Shown here piece after piece: positions 25,001 through 31,696 of a stretch of DNA of 64,000 bases; within the stretch, counting starts at the first letter, position 1; the number at the start of each line of letters is the position of its first letter. Position numbers and translations under genes: made by a program. Under the pieces are notes generated by a model that did no database searches, was not told where the DNA came from, and saw only the letters and a list, made by a program, of their open reading frames with translations. This stretch comes from Trematomus loennbergii (Eukaryota; Chordata; Actinopteri; Perciformes; Nototheniidae). The DNA is taken from the NCBI GenBank assembly GCA_012861695.1, contig JAAOOA010000026.1, positions 19,518,001 to 19,582,000 of the forward strand, written 5' to 3'.

Positions 25001-28000
25001 AGAATAGCATTTTAATTCTAACATTGTTTATATCCCTGTATAGATGTACCCATACAGATGAACGCTCAAATATCTGGATCAGGTATTGTTTACAATCAGT
25101 AGTCGGATACCCTTATTTATGTATGTATTGTTTTGTTACATTGCTTTACAAAGTTTGAAAAGTAATGTTGAGGTCATGCCTTGCACGTCACTTACACAAA
25201 TACAGATTTTAATTTAACACTGGAATTAGATTGGTAGATCCATGTTATATGTGGTCATTGTCCTTTCTGTCTTTGCTAACACATTGCAGCATATCTTAGC
25301 ATGTTACCACCAGCTGGGGGATCGTGTGGCACCATGTGCAGGAATGTGTTTCATGAGAACCCTCCTCTATGGTCATGAGCTTTAGGCAAGGCTCAAACCA
25401 GATCATAGATAGCAGTGTTTGAGCTCTTCTCTAAAGACAGGGTGAGGTGCCAGACATCTGGTTTGGACATCTCATGCAGATGACTCCTGGACACATCCCT
25501 TTGGCACTATGCAAAACACATGGAGCTTGGAGAAGACCACTGGGCAGGCTCATATCCCCTCTCATATCTGACCTGGGAACACCTTGGGTACCCCAGGAAC
25601 AGCTGAAGGGCATGGCTAAGTTGTACGAACGTCTTTGGATAAATGGACATTTGGGGTAGCGACATGTATACCTCCCTGCTTCTATGAATGACTATGAGAA
25701 CTAATTTGACTGTGTCCATTTTACAGATGTATTCCCTTGCCATCTTTGCTGTGGGTATAGCTATCTAGGGAGGCTAGAATAAATGAGTCACACTGGCCAG
25801 TGACTCACAGAGAGGATTGGAGGGAGCCCCCAGGGGAACAGGGCCGAAAGAGAGACCAGCAGTGTGAAATAGATAAAAAGCGGGAGACAAAAAGGAAGTG
25901 GCCTGTGGCTGTGAGTTGGCAGCCATTAGGCCGTATCAATACTGGCTTCTGTCCTGCAGCTCTCTGATCCACTGGAGGAACTGGCCACCACAGACAGATT
26001 GTCTCTCTCCAGTTCTTGGCTGCATTTGGAAATGAGACAATTGAGTCTTCTCAGCTGCTAATGTGCTCTCAAGCACACATATTTTGTGTATTGTCGTGGT
26101 GGCAGTTGTACATGGCAACGATGGGATTGGAATGCTTCTCTTATTACTTTTTAAAAGCTGTGCTCTCCACACTATTATGCACTGACAATATGGTAATGGA
26201 GTCCAGACGAGTGTTGTCTGGGAGCCTGTACGAGTTGTGTGAAAGTTCAGCAGCAGAAATGTGCTACAAAGAGCAGATGGTGTCACATTTAAATTCCTGT
26301 TTCACATTAAAAGTCACACAGTCTTGTTGTCTGTTGGTAACGTTGCCAGATTCTGAACAATAATAGGTAAAGTAGAAAGGAAAATGTTTGTTTACCCTTT
26401 CAGTCTGACTGTATGTCACAAGAAAGTCCCTTACATTCACATCAGTGCATGAACTGACATTGTTTTTTTAATTGTTGTTTTCAGGGAAACCACTAAAGTA
26501 TTCAAATCATGACAAGATTAAAGAATGATTACCCTATTTTCCAGGCAACTTCAATGTGCTTCTTTTAGTTTTGCTTCTCAGACTCGAGCTCTGCTTTTCC
26601 AGCTTTATTTCCTCCTCTGTGTTTCTTCTTCTTCTCCCAGCAGCCACCTGCGCCTCCTACAACTTCTCCTTCCTCAGTCCGCAGGGCCTCAACTTCTCCT
26701 CTCAGAGCTCAGCTCCCTTTTGGTCAGGTACTCATATTTCTCTTCTTTCTTTTCATGCTCCTTCCTCTTATCCCCCTGCACCTCATCCACTGTTATTTCA
26801 TGTCCGTGCTGTCGACCTCATTCCTTGTTCTCCGTGGCACTCTTTTCATCACCAAGAATCTTATCGTGATCACACTCCCTCATTAAATCACGAGAAGAAA
26901 AGCAATTTCCTCTCCAGTGATGAAACAACTTGTCCTTTCCCATGGAGCTCATTTGTCTTTGTGTGGCTGCGTTGTGTCACGCTGAACACAGAAATGACCA
27001 TCATCCTTCACAACTAATGATAACCACTATGTCTAGTTTCACCTTTCACACTTGTCAATTACTAACAATGTGAGAAGACTGAGTCCCCGTTGTTTCATTT
27101 TGCAGTGTTCACTCCTCGGGTGGTCAGCTCAGCGGTGGCCAGGTATAATTTTGCAGCAAGAGACATGAGAGAGCTTTCTCTGCGGGAAGGAGACATCGTG
27201 AAAATCTACAGCAAGATCGGAGGAGACCAGGGCTGGTGGAAGGGAGAGGCCAATGGACGAGTGAGTACAATTAAACGTCTGTTCATTTAGGGCTGGTTAA
27301 AGGGAATAGAACAAAAATGGACCTAAAAACAAACAAAAATGTTCCGTGTGCTGTAGTCTTTAGAAATTAGAACAAGATCCATGTGCACTGATGTGGAACC
27401 ACTGAATTTAACCAATACTATACTATACCACTTATATTTAAAGGACTCCTAACAGGTGTTTACAAACTAAAACCTGCCTACTGGGAAATGTGTCTGTTTA
27501 AACGGGTAGCAGTCCAACTGGATGTAATGTCAATGTTTTGTTCTAAAGACAATAATGTGTTGCTCTGGATCTAGATTCTAGTGTAATTTAGGTTTTATTA
27601 TAGTGCATCTTGCTTAGAGACATTAAAACAAATAGGACACCATGTCGTATCAATTGGGCACTTAACAATTATAGGATGTATTTGTATTTAAAAGAAAAAT
27701 AACATATCAGTGGTTAATGTAAAGAGTAAAGACCCCATGGTCAGATGTAGAATCGCATCTTTTGTAAACACTTTAGCATATGGTACAAAACATTTTTTAA
27801 GTTGTGTTATTTTTTTTATAACTGCACGAATCAGTTTGCATTATCCCCATTTGACTGCTTGCAAGTGATACAATTACATTTTCACTGCTCTATATATGCA
27901 CTATGTAAAATACTGACTTTCCAACAAGTAGGAACAGTTGTCTAGCAACAGCCGTAGAAATAGAAGAAGAGTTTTTTTAGAAGGCTGGGACATCTAAGCT

Positions 28001-28804
28001 ATCTAAAAATATTGCACATCATGTGGCTAATTAAAGCAAAGAGATCAGAGTGGTCTGATACATTCAGACTCACAGTGTTATAAATGTTTTCTCACTGCAT
28101 GTACTTCTAAGGCACTGTGCCCGCATAGTGTTTCTTTCTGGCAGAAAGGTGCTCTGCAGAGCCTCTTCACAGCTTTTCATTAAAAAAACCTTCACTTTCC
28201 ATGACAAGGATATCTTGACAATGTATCACCACTTTTGTAAAAACAGACTAGCCTCGCCCCCTTCCCTGTTATCCATCTATGTGAGCAATTATATAGTTGT
28301 TGGACATTGATTTTCGCCGTGAGAACCAACCGAAAAATGATTTCTCTCAAACTTGGATGAATGAGTTTGTCACCGCTCAGTCTGACAGCTGTAGGACGAG
28401 AAAGACGATCCGTGTTCTGTGATAAAAGTCAAACTCACCGGCAATACATCCACTGTCCACCGGCCAATCTGCTCAAACCAACAAGCTTCTACTCCAATTT
28501 CTACAGTAATGTCACCAGCTGTTCTTTGAATAATTTAGATATTCAACTTGAAGCGCTGTCACAAAAATGGTTTAGGAACTCAGAGATACAATGATTTGTG
28601 CAGTGCATACATATCGTCATTGGAAACATTTGAAAAAGACACTGGGTGCTCAGAAAAAGCACACGTGGACACATGCCCTAATGATGTATACATGATTCTA
28701 AATTAACATTATCTTGTTTACATTTACACACTGATACTTACTGTTTTCTGCCTCAGATTGGATGGTTTCCCTCAACGTACGTGGACGAAGAAGGCGTTCA
28801 GTAA
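1006..28804 (+). CDS. vav2: vav2, Rho/Rac guanine nucleotide exchange factor (3' part, 22 exons plus a microexon)
   Basis: Vav2 is a cytoplasmic phosphotyrosine-regulated exchange factor that loads GTP onto Rho/Rac GTPases downstream of receptor tyrosine kinases and antigen or adhesion receptors. Exons in the window encode, in order, the DH domain (1006-14175), PH domain (15204-17100), a zinc-binding C1 domain (17255-18743), a first SH3 (20487-22813), SH2 (23002-24666) and the C-terminal SH3 (27106-28804). Vav2 rather than Vav1 or Vav3 is indicated by the end ([15 protein letters not shown] then stop), by the SGKM-type microexon and by the [13 protein letters not shown] linker. The 5' exons (CH, acidic region) are outside the window. 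Four exon sites lack one base each (near 9927, 15487, 24358, 24400); allowing one base at each gives 1968 nt including the microexon, an exact 656 codons with stop. These are probably sequence errors. Known family members are about 840-880 residues, so roughly 655 fits a partial gene. Confidence 0.96.
2015..2040. repeat. (AC)n microsatellite
   Basis: Thirteen uninterrupted AC units preceded by ACAG units, inside a vav2 intron. Confidence 0.95.
2324..2349. repeat. (TA)n microsatellite
   Basis: A run of alternating A and T inside an AT-rich vav2 intron segment. Confidence 0.93.
2633..2733 (+). CDS. vav2: vav2 exon b: DH domain
   Basis: Between cactcag and gtaagt, 101 nt enter in phase 0 and leave in phase 2. 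The peptide includes [16 protein letters not shown] and ends KIFLEFKE plus two bases of an Arg codon, as in the Vav2 DH domain. Confidence 0.94.
3430..3590 (+). mobile_element. SINE-like fragment
   Basis: A Pol III B-box-like GGTTCAAATCC is followed by a tail reading CGTGTCATCCC, which resembles fish tRNA-derived SINEs. It ends near a poly-C run and an A-rich tail. Confidence 0.4.
4690..5010 (+). mobile_element. Degenerate Tc1-like transposon remnant
   Basis: The text from CCTTACACCCATATG through CTTCTGGGGAGACTTTCCAC to CTTTGTGCTTGGAGACAGTG resembles, in order, the teleost Tc1-like repeat read opposite to its transposase. Many indels and stops make it long dead. Recognition is from memory of the family. 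Confidence 0.55.
9291..9570 (+). mobile_element. tRNA-derived SINE-like element
   Basis: About 280 bp. Near the start is a B box (GGGTTCGATCCCA) after a tRNA-like head; the body includes CCTTGGGCAAGATACTTAAC and the 3' end is AAGCGCTATATAAGTACAG, a very common teleost interspersed repeat. It lies 280 bp before vav2 exon c. Confidence 0.7.
9774..9830 (+). repeat. Three-copy short tandem repeat
   Basis: The unit ATTTAGATTAACAGTG occurs at about 9777, 9795 and 9812, the last copy slightly changed. It ends about 22 bp before the vav2 exon c acceptor. Confidence 0.85.
9852..9950 (+). CDS. vav2: vav2 exon c: DH domain, one base short
   Basis: Between ccccag and gtaacg. The first base completes Arg, then [20 protein letters not shown] is clear. 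After the codon CGG at 9925-9927 the frame slips: the exon is 99 nt where phase needs 100, and the expected REDV..KVE-type ending appears only one frame over. A GGG run read as GG would explain it. A Leu stands where Vav2 usually has Glu before YCSHME. Confidence 0.88.
11283..11378 (+). CDS. vav2: vav2 exon d: DH core
   Basis: A 96-nt exon in phase 0 between cctcag and gtagga. It encodes [17 protein letters not shown] followed by [15 protein letters not shown], the most conserved DH signature (PMQRxxKYxLLL), which forms part of the GTPase contact surface. Confidence 0.97.
11379..13829 (+). other. vav2 intron with mixed-composition block
   Basis: No exon is seen. The first kilobase is AT-rich. 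The block 12290-12640 is GC-richer with ATTA and TAATTGA words, similar to vertebrate conserved noncoding sequence in feel only. A family A repeat end lies at 13239-13340. Confidence 0.45.
13239..13340 (+). mobile_element. Family A repeat, 5' end only
   Basis: It begins GGGCCCTATTATGCTTCTTG and continues through TTTCCCTTTCCTGTAGTG to GGCTAAAATCC, then stops; the rest of the family A element is missing. Confidence 0.6.
13830..13898 (+). CDS. vav2: vav2 exon e: DH domain
   Basis: A 69-nt phase-0 exon between ccacag and gtcagt. It encodes [20 protein letters not shown] then AMQ, directly continuing the DH helix of the previous exon. Confidence 0.95.
14089..14175 (+). CDS. vav2: vav2 exon f: end of DH domain
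   Basis: An 87-nt phase-0 exon between tcccag and gtaagt. It encodes [20 protein letters not shown] then EFQSSIENL, the final DH helix leading to the PH domain. Confidence 0.96.
15204..15289 (+). CDS. vav2: vav2 exon g: start of PH domain
   Basis: 86 nt, ending in phase 2 at donor gtgaga. The peptide is [20 protein letters not shown] then IVNRTKQD. The acceptor is a tandem CAGCAG; the second CAG is taken as the first codon because Vav2 begins QVKLEE here. Confidence 0.93.
15379..15510 (+). CDS. vav2: vav2 exon h: PH domain, one base short
   Basis: Between cttcag and gtaaga. It encodes [20 protein letters not shown] and [17 protein letters not shown], then hits TGA at 15488 in the literal frame. 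The expected continuation, MNNRDMKK, is present one frame over. The exon is 132 nt where phase needs 133. A CCCC run read as CCC near 15485-15487 explains the break. Confidence 0.9.
15871..15885 (+). CDS. vav2: vav2 15-nt microexon (SSGKM)
   Basis: A strong acceptor (gcttaccag) and donor (gtaagc) enclose exactly 15 nt, coding SSGKM in frame between ..DMKK and WSYGF. As I recall, mammalian VAV2 carries a matching SHGKM insertion at this point of the PH domain that is alternatively included. Being a multiple of three, it can be skipped without changing frame. Confidence 0.82.
16991..17100 (+). CDS. vav2: vav2 exon i: end of PH domain
   Basis: 110 nt after tccccag, leaving in phase 2 at gtgagt. 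It encodes [19 protein letters not shown], then [17 protein letters not shown] and the first two bases of Met; the PH C-terminal helix holds the conserved Trp of KWMEQFE. Confidence 0.97.
17255..17356 (+). CDS. vav2: vav2 exon j: first half of C1 domain
   Basis: 102 nt between ttccag and gtaact. After [12 protein letters not shown] come the first C1 zinc ligands: His of HNFQMHTF and, twelve residues on, the Cys pair of NCRACKMLL. Confidence 0.96.
17634..17850 (+). mobile_element. Family A repeat, 3' part
   Basis: It shares with other copies CCAATCACAACAGAGCTGG, CCAATCAGAGCAGACTGGGC, CAGACAGAGGGTGAAAAGAG and GACATGTCACAGTAGAGGC. The 5' end is missing. Confidence 0.7.
18655..18743 (+). CDS. 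vav2: vav2 exon k: second half of C1 domain
   Basis: 89 nt between cctatag and gtaggt. [20 protein letters not shown] then LEVITICK supply the remaining zinc ligands (C-x2-C-x4-H-x2-C-x6-C), so the C1 fold is complete. A GT microsatellite runs almost up to the acceptor. Confidence 0.96.
19553..19566 (+). CDS. vav2: vav2 exon l: 14-nt linker exon
   Basis: Between tgtttcag and gtgagt, 14 nt complete the Asn codon and encode PLDL. It follows the C1 domain and is one of two consecutive tiny exons in the C1-SH3 linker. Confidence 0.8.
19701..19719 (+). CDS. vav2: vav2 exon m: 19-nt linker exon
   Basis: Between tctccag and gtaaga, 19 nt encode EPGLSS plus the first base of Gly. Phase matches the next exon (GPKMVAVRN). 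With the 14-nt exon it makes 33 nt, so the pair keeps frame if skipped together. Confidence 0.82.
19828..19841 (-). promoter_or_regulatory. CTCF-type motif
   Basis: The minus strand reads CCACTAGATGGCAG, which fits the CCASYAGRKGGCRS core at every position. It is in a vav2 intron 109 bp after the 19-nt exon. Such words also occur inside fish repeats, so occupancy is unknown. Confidence 0.4.
20182..20298 (+). mobile_element. Family A repeat, internal-deletion copy
   Basis: Both ends of family A are joined with the middle lost: TTAAAGAGGCCCTATTGTT and TTTCCCTTTCCTGTATG run straight into ACATGTCACAGTAGAGGC. Confidence 0.65.
20487..20614 (+). CDS. vav2: vav2 exon n: first SH3 domain
   Basis: 128 nt between ctccag and gtacgg. 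It encodes [20 protein letters not shown], then [18 protein letters not shown] and TTWWE. The ALYDY-like strand and the WW pair are typical of the N-terminal Vav2 SH3. Confidence 0.96.
22082..22519 (+). mobile_element. Family A repeat, near full length
   Basis: It runs from TTAAAGGGGCCTCTATTCTG to TTAGCATACGTCCTCTTGA, with a poly-C run at 22178-22197 and the full family A core including CCAATCACAACAGATCCGG. It ends 222 bp upstream of vav2 exon o. Confidence 0.75.
22178..22197. repeat. Poly-C run
   Basis: Twenty C in a row inside a family A repeat; length is likely unreliable in this assembly. Confidence 0.9.
22742..22813 (+). CDS. vav2: vav2 exon o: end of first SH3
   Basis: 72 nt in phase 0 after cttgcag, before gtaagc. 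It encodes [20 protein letters not shown] then LDPK; GFFPSSxVKPC is the closing strand of the SH3. Confidence 0.95.
23002..23063 (+). CDS. vav2: vav2 exon p: SH3-SH2 linker and SH2 start
   Basis: 62 nt between attccag and gtaaga. The peptide [20 protein letters not shown] ends with the split Trp codon of the SH2 motif YPWFAGNM; SRExDY is the recognisable Vav2 linker. Confidence 0.9.
23346..23461 (+). CDS. vav2: vav2 exon q: SH2 domain
   Basis: 116 nt between ctgtag and gtgagt. It encodes [20 protein letters not shown] then [18 protein letters not shown]. The phosphotyrosine-binding Arg of the SH2 FLVR motif is the Arg in YLIRER. Confidence 0.97.
24180..24305 (+). repeat. Short interspersed repeat end
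   Basis: The stretch AAGCACTTTGCATTACC to GTGCTATATAAATAAAGT followed by a TTTGATTTGATTTG tail looks like the 3' end of a teleost retroposon with a short tandem tail. Confidence 0.5.
24358..24444 (+). CDS. vav2: vav2 exon r: SH2 domain, two bases short
   Basis: Between ttacag and gtaagt, 87 nt where phase needs 89. The split Lys codon at the start lacks one base (AA read as A at 24358), and the run ending GAC at 24400 lacks one A before the ACTGG that codes NW. With those allowed, [14 protein letters not shown] and [13 protein letters not shown] are continuous and match Vav2. Confidence 0.87.
24543..24666 (+). CDS. vav2: vav2 exon s: end of SH2 and linker
   Basis: 124 nt in phase 0 between aacag and gtaagc. 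It encodes [20 protein letters not shown], then [20 protein letters not shown] and P plus one base; the last part is the basic Ser/Arg linker before the C-terminal SH3. Confidence 0.96.
25365..25650 (+). mobile_element. Decayed LINE 3' end (reverse transcriptase C-terminus)
   Basis: Translated pieces read [17 protein letters not shown] and, after a slip, [19 protein letters not shown]; they correspond to the WFGHLxRMPxxR...GRPRxxWxD...WExLGIPxEE end of teleost non-LTR retrotransposon ORFs. Stops and indels show it is inactive. It lies in a vav2 intron, same strand. Confidence 0.65.
26644..26727 (+). CDS. vav2: vav2 exon t: SH2-SH3 linker
   Basis: 84 nt before gtactc. It encodes [20 protein letters not shown] then SSAPFWS, a linker specific to Vav2. 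The acceptor is a CAGCAG tandem; start 26641 would add one Ala and keep frame, start 26644 fits the known protein better. Confidence 0.92.
27106..27260 (+). CDS. vav2: vav2 exon u: C-terminal SH3
   Basis: 155 nt between ttgcag and gtgagt. It encodes [20 protein letters not shown], then [20 protein letters not shown] and [21 protein letters not shown] and the WW pair define the SH3 and the Vav2 subtype. Confidence 0.98.
28757..28804 (+). CDS. vav2: vav2 last coding exon
   Basis: After cctcag, 45 nt encode [15 protein letters not shown] followed by TAA at 28802-28804. This is the Vav2-type carboxyl end. Confidence 0.98.
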   Translation: MGWFPSTYVDEEGVQ

Positions 28805-30796
28805 TGCTGGAAGGATTACTGGCCTCGCGCTCTAAAATCAGGAACCATCATCTATCTACTGTTCTCAGAGAAATCACTCACTCTCTCCAGGAAACAACAC
28901 AAGAAAAAAAAACTTTTGCTGTTGTTGTTTTGCTGGATACCCGATCCTTCTGCGAGTGTTTCTACCCCATTTCTCAATCTTCAATTATGCACCTGCTTTG
29001 CTTATGTTTGTACATTTTTCATTCTTTATTTTAGCAGGATGTCCTGTTTAATCTCTGTACAGGAAAGAAGAAGAAAGTGGCTTGTTGTCTGTCAGTGTGT
29101 TCTGCAGAGGATCTATGAACTGAGGACAGAAACTGTGGATAGCTTCTTGGTTGCAGGTCTATGCCAGGTGAAATAATTGTACAGTATAGATAATTTATTG
29201 AATAGAGATTATTATCATTACTAATGATTATTGTGGGGGATTTTAGCTGAAGCAATGAATCAGAAACTAAAATAAGGGGGGGGAAAGACAGATGCTCTGT
29301 TTTCATGTGGAGAGATTTTTGCCTTAGTTGTCATGGTGATGCCTTGTGGGCTGACACCAGTGGAGGGAATAGACTTTGTTGACTGGTTTTACTTCTCCAT
29401 GTATGCATGTGCCCATGCGCGGCCCACACACACACACTCTGACCAATGTACAGTACGGTGCCTTTGAAGAATGGTCCATGCTTACTGAACCACAGCAGCC
29501 CCAAACAGAGGACTCTACTGAGGTGGGGGGCACTGACTGGGGATGCCCCTCCCGGGAAACAAGATGGTGAAGCATTTAACTTATCCTAACCGTGACTGGA
29601 TAGACTCAGAAAGAGGGTTTTTTAGCCATCAACATACTGACGGCTATGTCAGTATGTTACCACTGTTCAATGGATGAAACCAACTGGATGCAAAAGGGAA
29701 ACATCAAGACATTCCACTGGACAACCACTTCACACTTTGATTTGTTTTTTGTGCATAGAATCAAGACTATTTTTTAACTGGACCGTTTATTATTTGAAGC
29801 CAAATTCAGCCATGTTTTAATGTCTGCATGGAGTTTGTTATGATTTTTGTACTTTGCCTTATTTTTACAGATGTTCAGGTGTTGGGTTTTTCTTTTTGTT
29901 CCCGCCTCCCCCTTCTTAATGTAAATCATTTTTCATGCGTGAAATTTGGTGCTGTGCAGACTGGTGAAAATGTAAACTGTCAGAAGAATTTTTTATCTGA
30001 AGGAAAATGTACGTGCTAATGAACCTGAATCCACAGAAGAAGACATTTTGTGTTTTTCCAAAGGGGCAGTGCTCAGTGTTTCCATTTACTTCCAGTAATT
30101 AACAGCCATGTTGACTGCAGTTTGTCAATATTAAACGTTCATCAGTTTCCTATTGACAGAAGGCCAGTTTCTAATTCTAGTTATGCTGACGTTCAGATGT
30201 TTATTGGCTCTGTTAGCTTATAATGGTTCAAATTTGTTTACATTTAATTTCATATACAGAATATTGACTAACTCTGTTTGACCTTCATATCTGCACCTCC
30301 ACATTGTGATATAGTATTGATGAATCCATAGCAGCTTAGACTGAAATGTCTCAGCCTTCATTTGAAAATGTCACGTATATTAAAACTCATCTTGTCTTCT
30401 TGCTAAAACTAATACGAAGGAAGCTAAGTGCAAACACTGAGCACGTCCGCTCAGGCTGGTTCTCCAACACTAACGGGGAAAAGGTGCTGATATGTTTAGT
30501 TTCTAAACTTTTGACTGTCTATGATGTGTGTCATTACAAAGGCCCACCCCCCCAAAAAACACAAAGTTCTACCACTGTGTGAGGGGGGACACACAGGAAG
30601 CCTCCATGTCATCTAAATAAAGAGAGGGGGGGGGGGGGGATCTAGTCGCTGTGTATGTGGTGGACAAAATCCCATTGCATGTGGCTATTGATATTTCAAC
30701 TCCTGTCAATACGTCCTCAAAAAAAAATAAGTACTTAATCGTGTACATTTTTTTGAATGGTTGAGTATTTCCAAATGAGGTCTATTATGAAATAAA
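28805..30796 (+). other. vav2: vav2 3' untranslated region and downstream, extent uncertain
   Basis: No further coding similarity is seen after the stop. Possible polyadenylation signals are ATTAAA at 30130-30135 and AATAAA at 30616-30621 and 30791-30796. The true cleavage site cannot be chosen from sequence alone. Confidence 0.45.
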
Positions 30797-30913
30797 TATT
30801 TCTCTTTGGTTTAAATTTGACACTGTATCATTTTTTGAAAGTTATATTACAAATGGTAAAACAACAAAACTCTCAAAAAAATGTTTAAGTCTGAACTTCT
30901 ACAACTTCTATTT

Positions 30914-31273
30914 GTCCCTATTATAATTATTTCAGGTTCATATTTGTATGTTTTGCCTCTACTGTGACATGTTTACATGCTTTAATGTTCAAAAAGCTCT
31001 TTATTTTTCTCATGCAGCACCTCTTTTCACCCTCTGTCTGAAACCAGAGCCCATTCTGCTCTGATTGATCTAATCGATAGATTTATGATTCGAAAATTGC
31101 GTCACTGTGGCACTCTGTGTTGGAGCACAATTGTAACATAGTGATGTCATGTTAAGGAAGTAAACAAAAGACTCCATTGGAGGCGTTTCAGGTAGGGGGG
31201 CGGTGTGTGGGAGGGAACTTTTATTTAGCCTTTACAGTATATAACACTCCCAAAAGCACAAAGGGCCCTTTAA
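30914..31273 (-). mobile_element. Family A repeat, minus strand
   Basis: The reverse-oriented copy ends at AAGGGCCCTTTAA on the high side and carries GACATGTTTACATGC and CAGAGGGTGAAAAGAG on its strand. It lies between vav2 and the CXADR-like stop and supplies AATAAA hexamers on the receptor's strand (31220-31225, 31000-31005). Confidence 0.75.
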
Positions 31274-31506
31274 CATGCTATGTTTAGTTCATTTACAAAC
31301 AGTGATATTAACCTACATGTTATAGTAATGAAATGACTCTTCCTACTTGAGTAAGATTATCCTTAAGTACTTACATGCACAATGTTACACAAATGATCAC
31401 AAAGCAAATCTAATAATTTAATCAGAATCTATGGAAGACTCCTGCTGCTGTGTTGAGTTGCTATTCAAACATTATAATGAAGCTCTGCTGCTCAGCATGT
31501 TGACTG

Positions 31507-31696
31507 TCACACTGCGAATCCGTCCATGCTGTCACATTCTGGTGTGTGTTTGTCCGGTGTGTGTCCCTGGCTGGAGGGAGAGTGTGTGTGTCCATCGTTG
31601 GGAGAGCCCACCTGACGGTAAGCGGGGGTGGGCTGGCTGGAGCTCCTGTTGGTACGGCGGCTGACCGGGCGACTCTCAGGAGGCGGAGCGTCCTCC
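31507..31696 (-). CDS. CXADR-like exon 7: cytoplasmic tail and stop
   Basis: After gatgtcag the frame continues REDAPPPESRPVSRRTNRSS and runs through a Ser/Pro/His-rich tail to CDSMDGFAV and TGA (31507-31509). The REDxPPP motif is shared with CXADR. The C-terminal FAV could be a hydrophobic (class II) PDZ ligand, which is inference. Confidence 0.9.

Noticed and set aside
25936..26363. Overlapping open frames of 115-116 codons on both strands
   Set aside because: They mirror each other in a vav2 intron with no recognisable domain; likely chance.
26525..27017. Two open frames of 114 and 153 codons
   Set aside because: They simply extend through the 84-nt vav2 linker exon; the rest is Ser/Leu-rich intron sequence.
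1006..28804. vav2 as a pseudogene because of four frame breaks
   Set aside because: Introns, splice sites, zinc ligands, SH2 Arg and stop codon are all intact, every break is a one-base homopolymer contraction, and a neighbouring gene shows the same fault.
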